Shown: positions 1-6,749 of the stretch, in pieces | Layout of the letters: the number at the start of each line of letters is the position of its first letter | Position numbering within the stretch: position 1 is the stretch's first letter | Origin: Bacillota bacterium | Lineage (GTDB): Bacteria > Bacillota_A > Clostridia > DSM-8532 | Length of the DNA stretch: 15,325 bases | Direction of reading: 5' to 3' | Assembly: GCA_023424865.1 (NCBI GenBank) | Contig: JAFADM010000515.1 | Coordinates: forward strand, 1 to 15,325 | Program-made: the position numbers and the translations under genes | The notes under the pieces: model-generated | Databases searched by the model: none | What the model saw: the letters and a program-made list of their open reading frames with translations, nothing else | Told to the model about the DNA's origin: nothing

Positions 1-5
1 CCGAA

Positions 6-1418
6 ATGGTCAGCACGCCGGCGCCGGAATACAAGCCGGTCAAGAATAACCTGCCGGAAAATCCCTCCGGTTCTGAGGATGCACTTTCCTTGTGGGCCAG
101 TGACCGTATCATCCACACCAGGCATTCTCAAACAGTGGGATCTCGGGGCCCCGTATTAAAGCAAGACAGCCTTTTGCACGAAACACTGGAAACCTTCATT
201 CATACCAAAATTCTTGAGAGGCCCGTTCATGTAAAAGGCTTCGGTGCCTTTGGCACTTTTGAGACAACACACGCTATGGGGAAATACACCAAGCTTTCCT
301 TTCTCCAAACTCCAGGACAGCAGGTATCCGTTATGGTGCGGTTCTCTCTGGCGTCCAGCAATAAGGGAACACCCGATACCTCCCGAAATGTCCGGGGCTT
401 TTCAACAAAGTTTTACACCCGCCAGGGAGTCTTTGATCTTCTATGCAACCATCTGCCGGTGCTTTTGGTGAGAGACGGTGTACGCTTCCCGGAGGCCTTT
501 ACCTCGCTGGAGCCTTCACCTGTAAACAATCTCATAGATCCGGAGCGGTTTTGGAAATTTGCGGCCCGGGCACCGGAGGCAACCCATTTTGTTACCTGGC
601 TCTATTCGGATGCAGGAACCATAAAAAGCCTGCGTCATATTCGCGGATTCAGTGTAAACACCTTTGTCTGGAGAAATGAAAACGGGGTCCGCCGTTATGT
701 CAAGTACCACTGGATACCCCTTCAAGGGGAAGAAACCATTGATCGGCAGGAAGCGGCCAGGCTTGCCGCAGCGAACCCCAATATAGCCGGGCAGGATTTG
801 TACGACGCTATTGCAGCAGGAAACGCCCCTGGCTATGAACTAAGAGTGCAGCTGATGGACCCCGGGGACGAGGCAAGCCTGCCTTATGACCCACTGGACT
901 GCACCAAGGTTTGGGATGAACAGCGCTACCCCTTGCTTCCGGTAGGACGCATGGTGCTTAACCGCAATCCGGAAAACTATATGGAGCAGGTTGAAAAAGT
1001 TGCTTTCTCCCCCAGCAATTTGCTTGAAGGTGCCGAGCTTTCGGATGATAAGCTTTTACAGGCACGCGCCAATATTTACTGGGATTCACAGCGCCATAGG
1101 CTTGGTCAGGGTTTTCGGAGCATTCCTGTTAACCACCAGGAAAACTGGACGCCGGATGAACAAATAACAAGCGGTACCGGACGCCAGGTAGACGGGCAGC
1201 TTGTTCGCGCCGAGCTTCCCAATCCTGATAATTTCACCCAGGCAGGACAACGGTACCGTTCGCTTTCACCCGTTGAGCAAAACCACCTGGTTGATAATCT
1301 GGCAGCAGATCTGGCCGTTGTGTCCAACGATACCCGAAACACGGTACTGGGCTATTTCAGATCCGCCTCTACTGAGCTTGAAATCAGGGTCCGAGAAGAA
1401 ATTAATTCTCAGCTGTAA
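6..1418 (+). CDS. Monofunctional haem catalase, divergent (470 aa; 5' end may lie outside window)
   Basis: Haem catalase, which converts hydrogen peroxide to water and oxygen in the cytoplasm. Seen: the distal haem-side histidine in PVHVKGFGAFG (His75), the distal asparagine in FDLLCNHLP (Asn148), and the proximal arginine and tyrosine in RANIYWDSQRHRLG (Arg354, Tyr358). These positions match human catalase numbering when counted from the ATG at 6. RGFSTKFYT, TKVW and LNRNPENY are further family signatures. Residues about 408-466 (DNFTQAGQRYRSL onward) are the catalase-related C-terminal domain. The length fits small-subunit catalases. Unusual: where most catalases have GNNTP after the DL, this one has CNHLP, and the segment after IPVN is short. 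No ribosome site is visible in the five bases before the ATG and the frame is open to the window edge, so the true start could be upstream. The family is clear; the clade is not. Confidence 0.93.
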   Translation: MVSTPAPEYKPVKNNLPENPSGSEDALSLWASDRIIHTRHSQTVGSRGPVLKQDSLLHETLETFIHTKILERPVHVKGFGAFGTFETTHAMGKYTKLSFLQTPGQQVSVMVRFSLASSNKGTPDTSRNVRGFSTKFYTRQGVFDLLCNHLPVLLVRDGVRFPEAFTSLEPSPVNNLIDPERFWKFAARAPEATHFVTWLYSDAGTIKSLRHIRGFSVNTFVWRNENGVRRYVKYHWIPLQGEETIDRQEAARLAAANPNIAGQDLYDAIAAGNAPGYELRVQLMDPGDEASLPYDPLDCTKVWDEQRYPLLPVGRMVLNRNPENYMEQVEKVAFSPSNLLEGAELSDDKLLQARANIYWDSQRHRLGQGFRSIPVNHQENWTPDEQITSGTGRQVDGQLVRAELPNPDNFTQAGQRYRSLSPVEQNHLVDNLAADLAVVSNDTRNTVLGYFRSASTELEIRVREEINSQL

Positions 1419-1422
1419 GGTA

Positions 1423-1870
1423 CTAAAAGGCATTGCTGAGACTCTGGAAGAATTCCGGTCTGTCCGCTTTTGCCGGCAGACCGGACACCTGTCCGTCGCC
1501 TGTCTTTACCACTGTCCAGCAGCCGTCCTTCCTCAATGCATAGTCGACGGTGTAAGAGGCATCCCGCTGGCAGGATGATTTCCAATAGCCTCCAATTCCA
1601 CAAACTCACGAAACACCACACCACCAGCCAAATCCTCTCCCTGCCTTGAAATAGAGTTTTCTGCCACACGCTTTACCTGCCGGGGGTCGAAAGCATCCGG
1701 AATATAGCAGGCATCGGCCCATTCATACTTTCTGGACTTCACATAATCCTAATAATAAGAGGGCTGTTTCCAAAAGGCTTCAATTTTTCCATAACCGTGT
1801 CAAAACTCGTGAAAATCTCCTCCGGAGGTATCCACAGGCTCATTGGTGTATTTTTTCTATTAAAAGGACC
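1423..1870 (-). pseudogene. Degraded ATP-grasp protein (R2K clade / DUF4343-like), three frame-shifted pieces
   Basis: Minus-strand remnant of an ATP-grasp enzyme, read in three pieces. Piece 1, about 1870 to 1750, reads NTPMSLWIPPEEIF and ends GNSPLII. Piece 2, 1748 to about 1556, continues in another frame with DYVKSRKYEWADACYIPDAF, then GGVVFREFVELEAIGNHPAS. Piece 3 ends at a TAG (1425-1423) and reads YTVDYALRKDGCWTVVKTGD, then GQVSGLP. In order these match the family pattern as I recall it (TPxSxWxP, KDYVKS, LVFREFVE, SGMPLT, YTVD-A, GDGQVSGLP). One missing base near 1749 would restore ILE-ILE-LYS-ASP-TYR. The stretch normally between SGMPLT and YTVD, some 30-40 residues, is absent, and the frame changes there. 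The N-terminal third is also missing, cut off where the TPP riboswitch promoter begins. The substrate of the intact family is not known to me. I judge it non-functional. Confidence 0.8.
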
Positions 1871-1875
1871 ATTCT

Positions 1876-1904
1876 TTGACATTTGCCTTTACTTGTGCTA
1901 GTAT
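1876..1904 (+). promoter_or_regulatory. Sigma-A type promoter of the thiamin module
   Basis: TTGACA at 1876-1881, a 17-base spacer, and TAGTAT at 1899-1904 preceded by TGC (an extended -10). Transcription would start near 1911, about 15 bases before the TPP aptamer. This is one of the best matches to a housekeeping promoter in the window. Confidence 0.75.
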
Positions 1905-1925
1905 ATTTCCCAAATTTAATAATGG

Positions 1926-2018
1926 ACAGGGGAAGCTTGTGAAAAAGGCTGAGAGGAAGTTTGCAACTTCGCCCCTTACACCTGATGTGGATAATGCCAC
2001 CGTAGGAAAGGTTTCTGT
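1926..2018 (+). ncRNA. TPP riboswitch (THI box)
   Basis: Aptamer that binds thiamin pyrophosphate in the leader RNA. Seen: the invariant GGCTGAGAGG at 1947-1956, and at 1981-2010 a stretch reading CCTGATGTGGATAATGCCAC followed by CGTAGGAAAG, which is the classic CUGA-UxxGGAUAAUxCCA-CGUAGG core. AGGGG (1928-1932) and CCCCTT (1972-1977) can pair as P2, GTGG/CCAC as P4, and ACAG (1926-1929) with CTGT (2015-2018) as a short closing P1. The optional P3 arm is present (AAGTTTGCAACTT). It lies directly upstream of a Nudix gene and a tenA-family gene, which fits thiamin control. Confidence 0.95.
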
Positions 2019-2029
2019 TGCTATTGCAC

Positions 2030-2064
2030 GGGGAACGTTCATCAGGCGCTTTCCACTTTTTATT
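2030..2064 (+). terminator. Probable riboswitch-controlled terminator
   Basis: GGGGAACG (2030-2037) can pair with CGCTTTCC (2047-2054), using two G-U pairs and one mismatch, around a 9-base loop, followed by ACTTTTT (T run 2057-2061). The same 3' arm, CTTTCCAC (2049-2056), is also complementary to GTAGGAAAG (2002-2010) of the aptamer core apart from one bulged A. Ligand-bound aptamer would hide GTAGGAAAG and let the short terminator form; free aptamer could engage the arm as an antiterminator. This folding scheme is inferred by eye. Confidence 0.6.
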
Positions 2065-2152
2065 ACTTGAATATTAGATGCTCTGAAGCATTTCTTAGCG
2101 GTAGATAACAGTCTTAGAACAAAGTCAATAATTCAAATTTGTAAGGAGACTT

Positions 2153-2671
2153 ATGGAATATTGGGATATTTATGATATTAACAGATATAAAACTAACCGT
2201 GTTTTATTGCGAGGTAATAAACTTCAAAATGGTGATTATCACTTAGTGGTTAATGTATGCATCTTTAATTCAAAAGGAGAAATGTTAATTCAACAGCGAC
2301 AATCCTTTAAAGAAGGATGGCCTAATAAATGGGATATCTCTGCTGGCGGAAATGCTCTCAAAGGAGAGACAAGTCAGATGGCTGCTGAAAGGGAAACCTT
2401 TGAAGAGTTAGGAATAAAACTCGATTTGAAAACACGTCGTCCCCATTTGACACTTAATTTTTATGAGGGGTATGATGATGTCTATCTGGTTGAAAAAGAT
2501 ATAGAAATATCTGAACTTTATTTGCAGCAAAAAGAGGTTCAATCTGTAAGATGGGCATCACAGAAAGATATTTTACAGATGATAGAAAGAGATGAGTTTA
2601 TTCCATATTATCCAAACCTGATCAATCTCTTGTTTGACATGAGAAAACGTTATGGATATCTTGAGAAATAA
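2153..2671 (+). CDS. Nudix hydrolase of the thiamin module (172 aa)
   Basis: Cytoplasmic Nudix-fold hydrolase, a class that cleaves nucleoside diphosphate-X type bonds. The Nudix box is complete at residues 66-88: Gly66, Glu72, Arg80-Glu81, Glu84-Glu85, Gly87, Ile88; Glu81, Glu84 and Glu85 would bind the metal. The N-terminus (MEYWDIYDINRYKTNR) and the QQRQSFKEGWPNKWD segment recall the Nudix subgroup near isopentenyl diphosphate isomerase. ATG 2153 is supported by AAGGAG at 2143-2148. It is the first gene after a TPP riboswitch and lies 47 bases before a tenA-family gene, so its substrate is probably a thiamin-related pyrophosphate, perhaps a damaged or toxic TPP analogue or a pyrimidine diphosphate. 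That role is inferred from position; other substrates are possible. The region is AT-rich compared with the catalase and ktr genes. Confidence 0.9.
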   Translation: MEYWDIYDINRYKTNRVLLRGNKLQNGDYHLVVNVCIFNSKGEMLIQQRQSFKEGWPNKWDISAGGNALKGETSQMAAERETFEELGIKLDLKTRRPHLTLNFYEGYDDVYLVEKDIEISELYLQQKEVQSVRWASQKDILQMIERDEFIPYYPNLINLLFDMRKRYGYLEK

Positions 2672-2678
2672 CAAAAAC

Positions 2679-2697
2679 TAATCTTCGTAAAAGATTA
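2679..2697 (+). other. Small intercistronic hairpin between Nudix gene and tenA
   Basis: TAATCTT (2679-2685) and AAGATTA (2691-2697) form a 7-bp stem around a 5-base loop, starting 8 bases after the Nudix stop codon. No T run follows, so it is not a convincing terminator. It may stabilise the upstream message or affect entry into tenA, which has only a weak GA-rich ribosome site. Confidence 0.4.
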
Positions 2698-2718
2698 TTG
2701 AAAGAAAGATGAATTATC

Positions 2719-3377
2719 ATGGGATTTGTACAACAAATGACCGATTCGGTTATGGATATATGGAATGCTTATTTAGAACATCCCTTTATCAGGGAAATGT
2801 CAGAAGGAACCTTGCCGGAAAGTAATATGAAATGGTATATCATTGAGGACAGCCTTTACTTGCGAGAGTATGTTAAGATTTGTGCTATAGGTATACTTAA
2901 GGCAAAAGATATGAAAGACATGGCTCATTTTAACTCTATGATTGCCGGGATAGTACAGGGAGAATATGCTCTCCGGGATAACATCTTAGCCAGATCAGGA
3001 ATCGACAAGAACGAATGGGAGCATATGGCTCTTTCAAAGGAAAATAGGGATTATACTAATTATATATTAAAAACAACCATAGAAGGGGATTTGCCGGAAC
3101 TTCTTGCAGCGACGCTTCCCTGTATGTTGAGTTATTACTATATTGGAAAACAGTTGGTGGAACGTGACCCAAAATGTTTGGAGCGTAAGTATGGCGAATT
3201 GATTGCCGATTATACCAGTGACATATGTCGGCAAATGTGTCAGATCAGTTCTGATTATATGGATACCCTTTGTGAGGGATTAGATAAAAAGCACAAACAA
3301 AACTTATGGAGATTTACCGGGAAGCGAGTATCTATGAAATGAGTTTTTGGAATATGGTATATCAAAATAGAGATTAA
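2719..3377 (+). pseudogene. tenA: TenA family (thiaminase II / aminopyrimidine aminohydrolase), C-terminus frame-shifted
   Basis: TenA enzymes hydrolyse aminopyrimidine or thiamin to release the pyrimidine HMP for thiamin salvage. The open frame runs 2719-3342 (207 aa). Residues matching Bacillus subtilis TenA numbering are present: Asp44 and Tyr47 (IIEDSLYL), Tyr112, and the nucleophile Cys135 in LPCMLSYYYIGKQL. The last part of this frame (WRFTGKRVSMK) does not look like TenA. The +1 frame from 3309 to 3377 reads EIYREASIYEMSFWNMVY and ends at TAA, the expected C-terminal TenA signature with the catalytic Glu (Glu205 in B. subtilis). One extra A near 3306/3307 would rejoin the frames as KQNLMEIYREA and give a protein of about 219 aa. 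So this is a recent one-base frameshift, a sequencing error, or less likely programmed slippage. As written, the product lacks the catalytic Glu helix. Confidence 0.85.
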
Positions 3378-3507
3378 AAAAGAACACATAGAGACCGTAG
3401 TCCCTTATAAACAGGGTGAACAGATAATCTAAATTCATCAACAAGCTTCAAATTTATAAAAGTTGTAATGAGACTTGCACCACCATATAGCCAGATGTCC
3501 GATGGAA

Positions 3508-4086
3508 TTATTTTTTAGTTAGCTTAGCTACAACCAGAGAGACGGACGCCGCTAATCCGCCGGAAAGGTAAAAGGCCAGGTATCGGATGGGTAATTGAGG
3601 CACAAGCATAAATAAAACAGCCAATGCCGTATTTACACCCACAATAATGAGGCTCTGCATTCTGAGCTTCTTTTTTTGCTCTTTGCCTAATGGCTTATTA
3701 TCTGCCTCCACAGGAGAGAAAATTAAAACAAGAACCAACGCCGTCACTGCGGAAAAAACGATATAAGGTAAAACCAGGGCAGCGCTTATGTATTTGGAGA
3801 CGAGAGCAAAAAACAGAAAAACAACCATTACCGTAAGAAAGCAAGACCAGTGATGCTTTGCGTGATAACCGCCCGCGGTTACCCGGATTGAAATAAATGC
3901 CACGGAAAACAAAATCGCTCCCGGCACCACCCCAAGAATAACTGAAAGAAGCAGTATTCCCAACGCATTGGCGATAGTGGAAAGTAGCAGCTCAAATCCA
4001 TAGGAGTAAACATTTGTTTTTTCGACAGGATATAAATCCTTGCCTGCAAAATAATGGGCTAATGAAGATGCCATTTTTTTAATCAA
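3508..4086 (-). CDS. agrB: AgrB: membrane peptidase and maturation protein for the AgrD signal peptide
   Basis: AgrB is a membrane endopeptidase that removes the C-terminal part of AgrD and forms the thiolactone. Seen: the catalytic signature RVTAGGYHAKHHWSC, with Arg68, His75 and Cys82 when counted from the TTG at 4086 (S. aureus AgrB uses His77 and Cys84). Several hydrophobic helices follow, then a short Lys-rich loop (KEQKKK), two more helices and a basic end (AKLTKK). Length 192 aa is normal for the family. Start choice: AGGAGG lies at 4100-4095, so the GTG at 4095 falls inside the ribosome site and the ATG at 4074 is 20 bases away; TTG 4086, eight bases downstream, is best. It is divergent from agrA-agrC-agrD, whereas agrB and agrD are usually adjacent and cotranscribed. 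Confidence 0.93.
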   Translation of the reverse strand: MIKKMASSLAHYFAGKDLYPVEKTNVYSYGFELLLSTIANALGILLLSVILGVVPGAILFSVAFISIRVTAGGYHAKHHWSCFLTVMVVFLFFALVSKYISAALVLPYIVFSAVTALVLVLIFSPVEADNKPLGKEQKKKLRMQSLIIVGVNTALAVLFMLVPQLPIRYLAFYLSGGLAASVSLVVAKLTKK

Positions 4087-4094
4087 ATTAACCA

Positions 4095-4100
4095 CCTCCT
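4095..4100 (-). promoter_or_regulatory. Ribosome binding site that sets the agrB start
   Basis: AGGAGG read on the minus strand, eight bases before the TTG at 4086. It argues against the in-frame GTG at 4095, which overlaps it, and for initiation at TTG. Confidence 0.7.
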
Positions 4101-4143
4101 GCTCATCAACAGAATAATTGATTTTTTACATTTTATCAATACT

Positions 4144-4174
4144 TTTATAGAATCATGTAAATAATCAATAACAA
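4144..4174 (-). promoter_or_regulatory. Candidate agrB promoter
   Basis: On the minus strand TTGTTA (4174-4169) precedes TATAAA (4149-4144) with a 19-base spacer, longer than ideal; GTTATT at 17 bases is an alternative -35. Suboptimal spacing is common where a LytTR regulator activates. The TGTCCC repeats lie just upstream (4197-4236). Confidence 0.45.
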
Positions 4175-4196
4175 AATACTTTTTATAATCTTTTCC

Positions 4197-4236
4197 TGTC
4201 CCTATTGAAAATTGAAATCTTTTTATGTCCCAATTG
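4197..4236. repeat. Paired TGTCCC(T/A)ATTG repeats in the agrB-agrA intergenic region
   Basis: TGTCCCTATTG at 4197-4207 and TGTCCCAATTG at 4226-4236 differ at one base and start 29 bases apart. They sit between the divergent agrB and agrA promoters; the second copy overlaps the agrA -35 box. They resemble the two ATTATCCCA repeats ahead of agrD. Candidate AgrA (LytTR) binding sites, by inference. Confidence 0.5.
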
Positions 4237-4262
4237 AGAGCATCTTACATACCTGATATAAT
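4234..4262 (+). promoter_or_regulatory. Promoter of agrA-agrC with a long leader
   Basis: TTGAGA at 4234-4239, 17-base spacer, perfect TATAAT at 4257-4262. Transcription would start near 4269, leaving a leader of about 200 bases before agrA. The only clear leader structure I see is a TACCCC/GGGGTA hairpin (4424-4429 with 4439-4444) just before the agrA ribosome site; no known riboswitch was recognised in 4263-4471. Confidence 0.7.
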
Positions 4263-4471
4263 AAGGGTAAAAGCGACAGCCCATTTACTCTTTGATTCGA
4301 CAATTTGCACTGCAATTCAATAGCAACATCAAATTTCAACAGCATTATGGCAGCAAAAAAAAGAGCTTTCCTAAATAAAACTGCATTGCACCATGCACTG
4401 AACCATTAAGCAAACAAAAATGCTACCCCCTCATCTTAGGGGTAAATGATGTAAAGGAAGCGAGCTGTGAG

Positions 4472-5170
4472 ATGAAAATAGCTATTTGTGATGATGATGA
4501 GAAAGATCGGATACGCATTAAGCACTATATTGAAACCCACAACCTTCAGCATGATATCATTGAATTCAATTTAACCTTACCCCTACTCCAACGCATAAAT
4601 GAAAACGAACATTTTGACGTGCTGTTTCTCGATATTGAAATGCCCGATCCTAATGGATGGAACGCAGCGGCGCAATTAAAGAAACGCAACCCCAATCTTT
4701 ATATTGCCATGGTAACCATTAATGATAATTATGTTTTTGACTGCTTTGACAGGGTAAACTGGTTTGCACCCAAACCGATTTCTGAAGCAAAAGTACACAA
4801 GATCCTTGATAATGCTTATGAAAAGCTCTATCCCGTTATTTTTGAATTTACCGTCGATAAAACACCTTTAATGCTGACCGCACCGGAGATTATATATATT
4901 GAGGTCAAGCGCAATCACATTTTTATCCACACCAAGGATCAAATTCATAAAATCAGAAATTCAATGATCAACATAACCAAACAATTTGAAATGCCCTATT
5001 TTGTTTCCCCTCATCAAAGCTTCATCGTTAACCTGGAACACTTTAATACCCTTGTGGATAATCAAATTTTATTAAAAAACGGCGCATATATACCGTTGAG
5101 CAGAAGTAGAAGCAAGCTTTTTTATAACGCACTGCGCGAGCACGTTAGGAGAAGAAAAAGTTATGTTTGA
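4472..5170 (+). CDS. agrA: AgrA-like response regulator, receiver plus LytTR DNA-binding domain (232 aa)
   Basis: Cytoplasmic response regulator of a two-component pair. Residues 1-120 are a receiver domain: acidic CDDDE near the start (residues 6-10), phosphoacceptor Asp54 in DVLFLDIEMP, and the conserved lysine in APKPIS (Lys101). Residues about 125-230 are a LytTR domain, with EIIYIEVKRNHIFIHTKD, FVSPHQSFIVNLEHF and PLSRSR; this fold binds paired direct repeats. AGGAAG at 4455-4460 lies 11 bases before the ATG. The gene overlaps agrC by eight bases, so the two are coupled. Nearby agrB, agrC and agrD make the AgrA assignment firm, though a single LytTR regulator cannot be told from its paralogues by sequence alone. 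Confidence 0.92.
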   Translation: MKIAICDDDEKDRIRIKHYIETHNLQHDIIEFNLTLPLLQRINENEHFDVLFLDIEMPDPNGWNAAAQLKKRNPNLYIAMVTINDNYVFDCFDRVNWFAPKPISEAKVHKILDNAYEKLYPVIFEFTVDKTPLMLTAPEIIYIEVKRNHIFIHTKDQIHKIRNSMINITKQFEMPYFVSPHQSFIVNLEHFNTLVDNQILLKNGAYIPLSRSRSKLFYNALREHVRRRKSYV

Positions 5171-6452
5171 AAGACTGATTTATCAGATTTTTGAGTTTAT
5201 TTCAGTGTTAATTGAAATTTTTATTGTTCAGCAATACATAAAAGGTTTTTTTGATAAAAACAGTACTACACGACGAATGCTAATCGGCTTTGCTTTTTTT
5301 ACATTGGGCTTATCCATTTTAAGCCTTACCTACAGAGAGCCTCTTTTTCTGTCCGGCTTTACAGTGCTGGGCGTTTTTGCCCTTGAATACCTGTATTATG
5401 AGGGCTCCATTTCATCAAAGCTAATTTCCTCGTTTTTCTTTGGAATCCTGATGATTGGTTCGGATATTATTTGTGCCGGAGTACTCCTTTTAAATAAAGA
5501 AATCAGCCTTGGAGATACTCAGGAATTCGGACTTCATAGAACCTTCGGCCTTGTACTATCTAAAATAGTGCAAATTCTTATTGTGAAAATTTCGGGTATT
5601 ATTGTAAAATGGAAAAACAAATCCAATATCAAACTGGAAATTAAGCGCATATTACCTCTTTTGGTCTGCCAGGTTTTTTGCATTCTCATATCCTATACGC
5701 TTTTTATTTCCGCCTACCACGAAAAAAATCGTATGGACATTACGGTTTTTATCTCCATTTTAGGTGTGATGTATATTAATATCATCGTATTCTGGTATTT
5801 TGACACCATCAAGGCCGCTTATGACTATAAGCACCAAAAGGAGCTTATAGAAACAAAACTGGAATTTCAAAAAAAATATTATGAGCTATTGGAAGATCAC
5901 CAAAAGGAGACGGAGTCCTTATGGCATGACATGAAAAAGCATATGTCGGCCATTAAGGAATTATATGACGGGAATCTGAAGGGTGAGTCCTTTCAATACA
6001 TTTATGCCCTGGAAGAAAAGGTAAATGCCATACCCAAGGTTATTCGCACGTCAAATCCTATCATTGACGCTCTTATCATGAATGAGCTCCAAAAGGCAAA
6101 AAAAGATAATATCGAGGTTTTTCTTGACGTTAATATTTCAAATACAATAAAAATGGATGCTATTGATCTCTGTGTTATATTGGGCAACACCCTGGAAAAT
6201 GCCATCGATGCCTGCCGGGCGCTGCCGGAAGGAAAACTCCGTACCATTGATGTTCAGATTTTGCAGGACGAATCCATCCTTCTGATAAATCTGAAGAATC
6301 CCTATGAGCCTACCAGTGCCATCGTATCAAAAGAAAACAGAACTCACGGCTACGGGCTTAAAAATGTTTACAAGGTCATAAAAAAATACGGAGGCGATAT
6401 GGAAGTCACTTCGACACGAAACACCTATCAAATTTCATTGATAATACCGTAA
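5163..6452 (+). CDS. agrC: AgrC-like membrane histidine kinase, GHKL ATPase (429 aa)
   Basis: Receptor kinase that would bind the mature cyclic peptide outside the cell and phosphorylate AgrA. Residues 1 to about 215 hold some six hydrophobic membrane segments (for example around 8-25, 40-56, 62-78, 90-110, 165-185, 192-213). A helical linker follows, then the phosphoacceptor region SLWHDMKKHMSAIKELYDG with His255. The ATPase part has the N-box ILGNTLENAIDA (Asn342, Asn346) and the G-box HGYGLKNV (395-402), and ends in a short beta strand. This is the HPK10/AgrC layout. It starts inside the last codons of agrA, so translation is probably coupled. The AT-rich base use matches agrA and agrD. 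Confidence 0.93.
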   Translation: MFERLIYQIFEFISVLIEIFIVQQYIKGFFDKNSTTRRMLIGFAFFTLGLSILSLTYREPLFLSGFTVLGVFALEYLYYEGSISSKLISSFFFGILMIGSDIICAGVLLLNKEISLGDTQEFGLHRTFGLVLSKIVQILIVKISGIIVKWKNKSNIKLEIKRILPLLVCQVFCILISYTLFISAYHEKNRMDITVFISILGVMYINIIVFWYFDTIKAAYDYKHQKELIETKLEFQKKYYELLEDHQKETESLWHDMKKHMSAIKELYDGNLKGESFQYIYALEEKVNAIPKVIRTSNPIIDALIMNELQKAKKDNIEVFLDVNISNTIKMDAIDLCVILGNTLENAIDACRALPEGKLRTIDVQILQDESILLINLKNPYEPTSAIVSKENRTHGYGLKNVYKVIKKYGGDMEVTSTRNTYQISLIIP

Positions 6453-6467
6453 ATCTTTTTTATGTTG

Positions 6468-6499
6468 CAAATTATCCCAAAAATCTACCAATTATCCCA
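6468..6499 (+). repeat. Direct repeat ATTATCCCA upstream of agrD
   Basis: CAAATTATCCCA (6468-6479) and CCAATTATCCCA (6488-6499) match at 11 of 12 bases and start 20 bases apart, about two helix turns, the geometry expected for a LytTR dimer. They end 36 bases before a TTGACA (6536-6541). The TATCCCA core resembles TGTCCCA upstream of agrA and agrB. Likely AgrA operator, inferred. Confidence 0.55.
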
Positions 6500-6535
6500 G
6501 GCATATTGCTATTCGTTTTAAAAAAAATTATGCTT

Positions 6536-6564
6536 TTGACAATAACTAAACATTTACATAGAGC
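6536..6564 (+). promoter_or_regulatory. Candidate agrD promoter, weak -10
   Basis: A perfect TTGACA lies at 6536-6541. At 17 bases the -10 would be TAGAGC (6559-6564), which is poor; TACATA (6555-6560) is better but only 13 bases away. A good -35 with a poor -10 suits an activator-dependent promoter. Read-through from agrC is also possible. Confidence 0.4.
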
Positions 6565-6599
6565 ACATTGGTTTTAATGAGAGAAGGGAGGTGTTTACA

Positions 6600-6749
6600 A
6601 TGAAAAAGATTATTGGTAAACTGTCCCGCAGAGCATTAGGCTTTATTCCAATGATGGCTTTGGCGCTTGCGGTTTCGTCAGTTTCAATAGCGTGTTTTTT
6701 CTGGTTCCATCAGCCGGATGTCCCTAATGAACTCAAAAAACCTGTTTAA
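6600..6749 (+). CDS. agrD: AgrD: cyclic thiolactone autoinducer peptide precursor (49 aa)
   Basis: Precursor of the agr signalling peptide. Layout: a basic amphipathic leader (MKKIIGKLSRRALGF) and hydrophobic stretch to about residue 31, then the core ACFFWF with Cys32, then the charged, proline-rich tail HQPDVPNELKKPV that AgrB recognises and removes. It lines up with C. perfringens AgrD (ACLWFTHQPEEP) and Listeria AgrD (ACFMFVYEPKSP), whose products are five-residue thiolactones. By that alignment the mature peptide is Cys32-Phe33-Phe34-Trp35-Phe36, closed between the Cys side chain and the Phe36 carboxyl, with AgrB cutting before His37. GGGAGGTG (6586-6593) lies six bases before the ATG, one of the strongest ribosome sites here. 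It follows agrC by 147 bases and is on the opposite strand from agrB. At 49 codons it is easily missed in annotation. Confidence 0.93.
   Translation: MKKIIGKLSRRALGFIPMMALALAVSSVSIACFFWFHQPDVPNELKKPV

Noticed and set aside
1860..2070. Open frames on both strands (60 and 64 codons) across 1860-2070
   Set aside because: They run through the TPP riboswitch and its promoter; the conservation there is that of a structured RNA.
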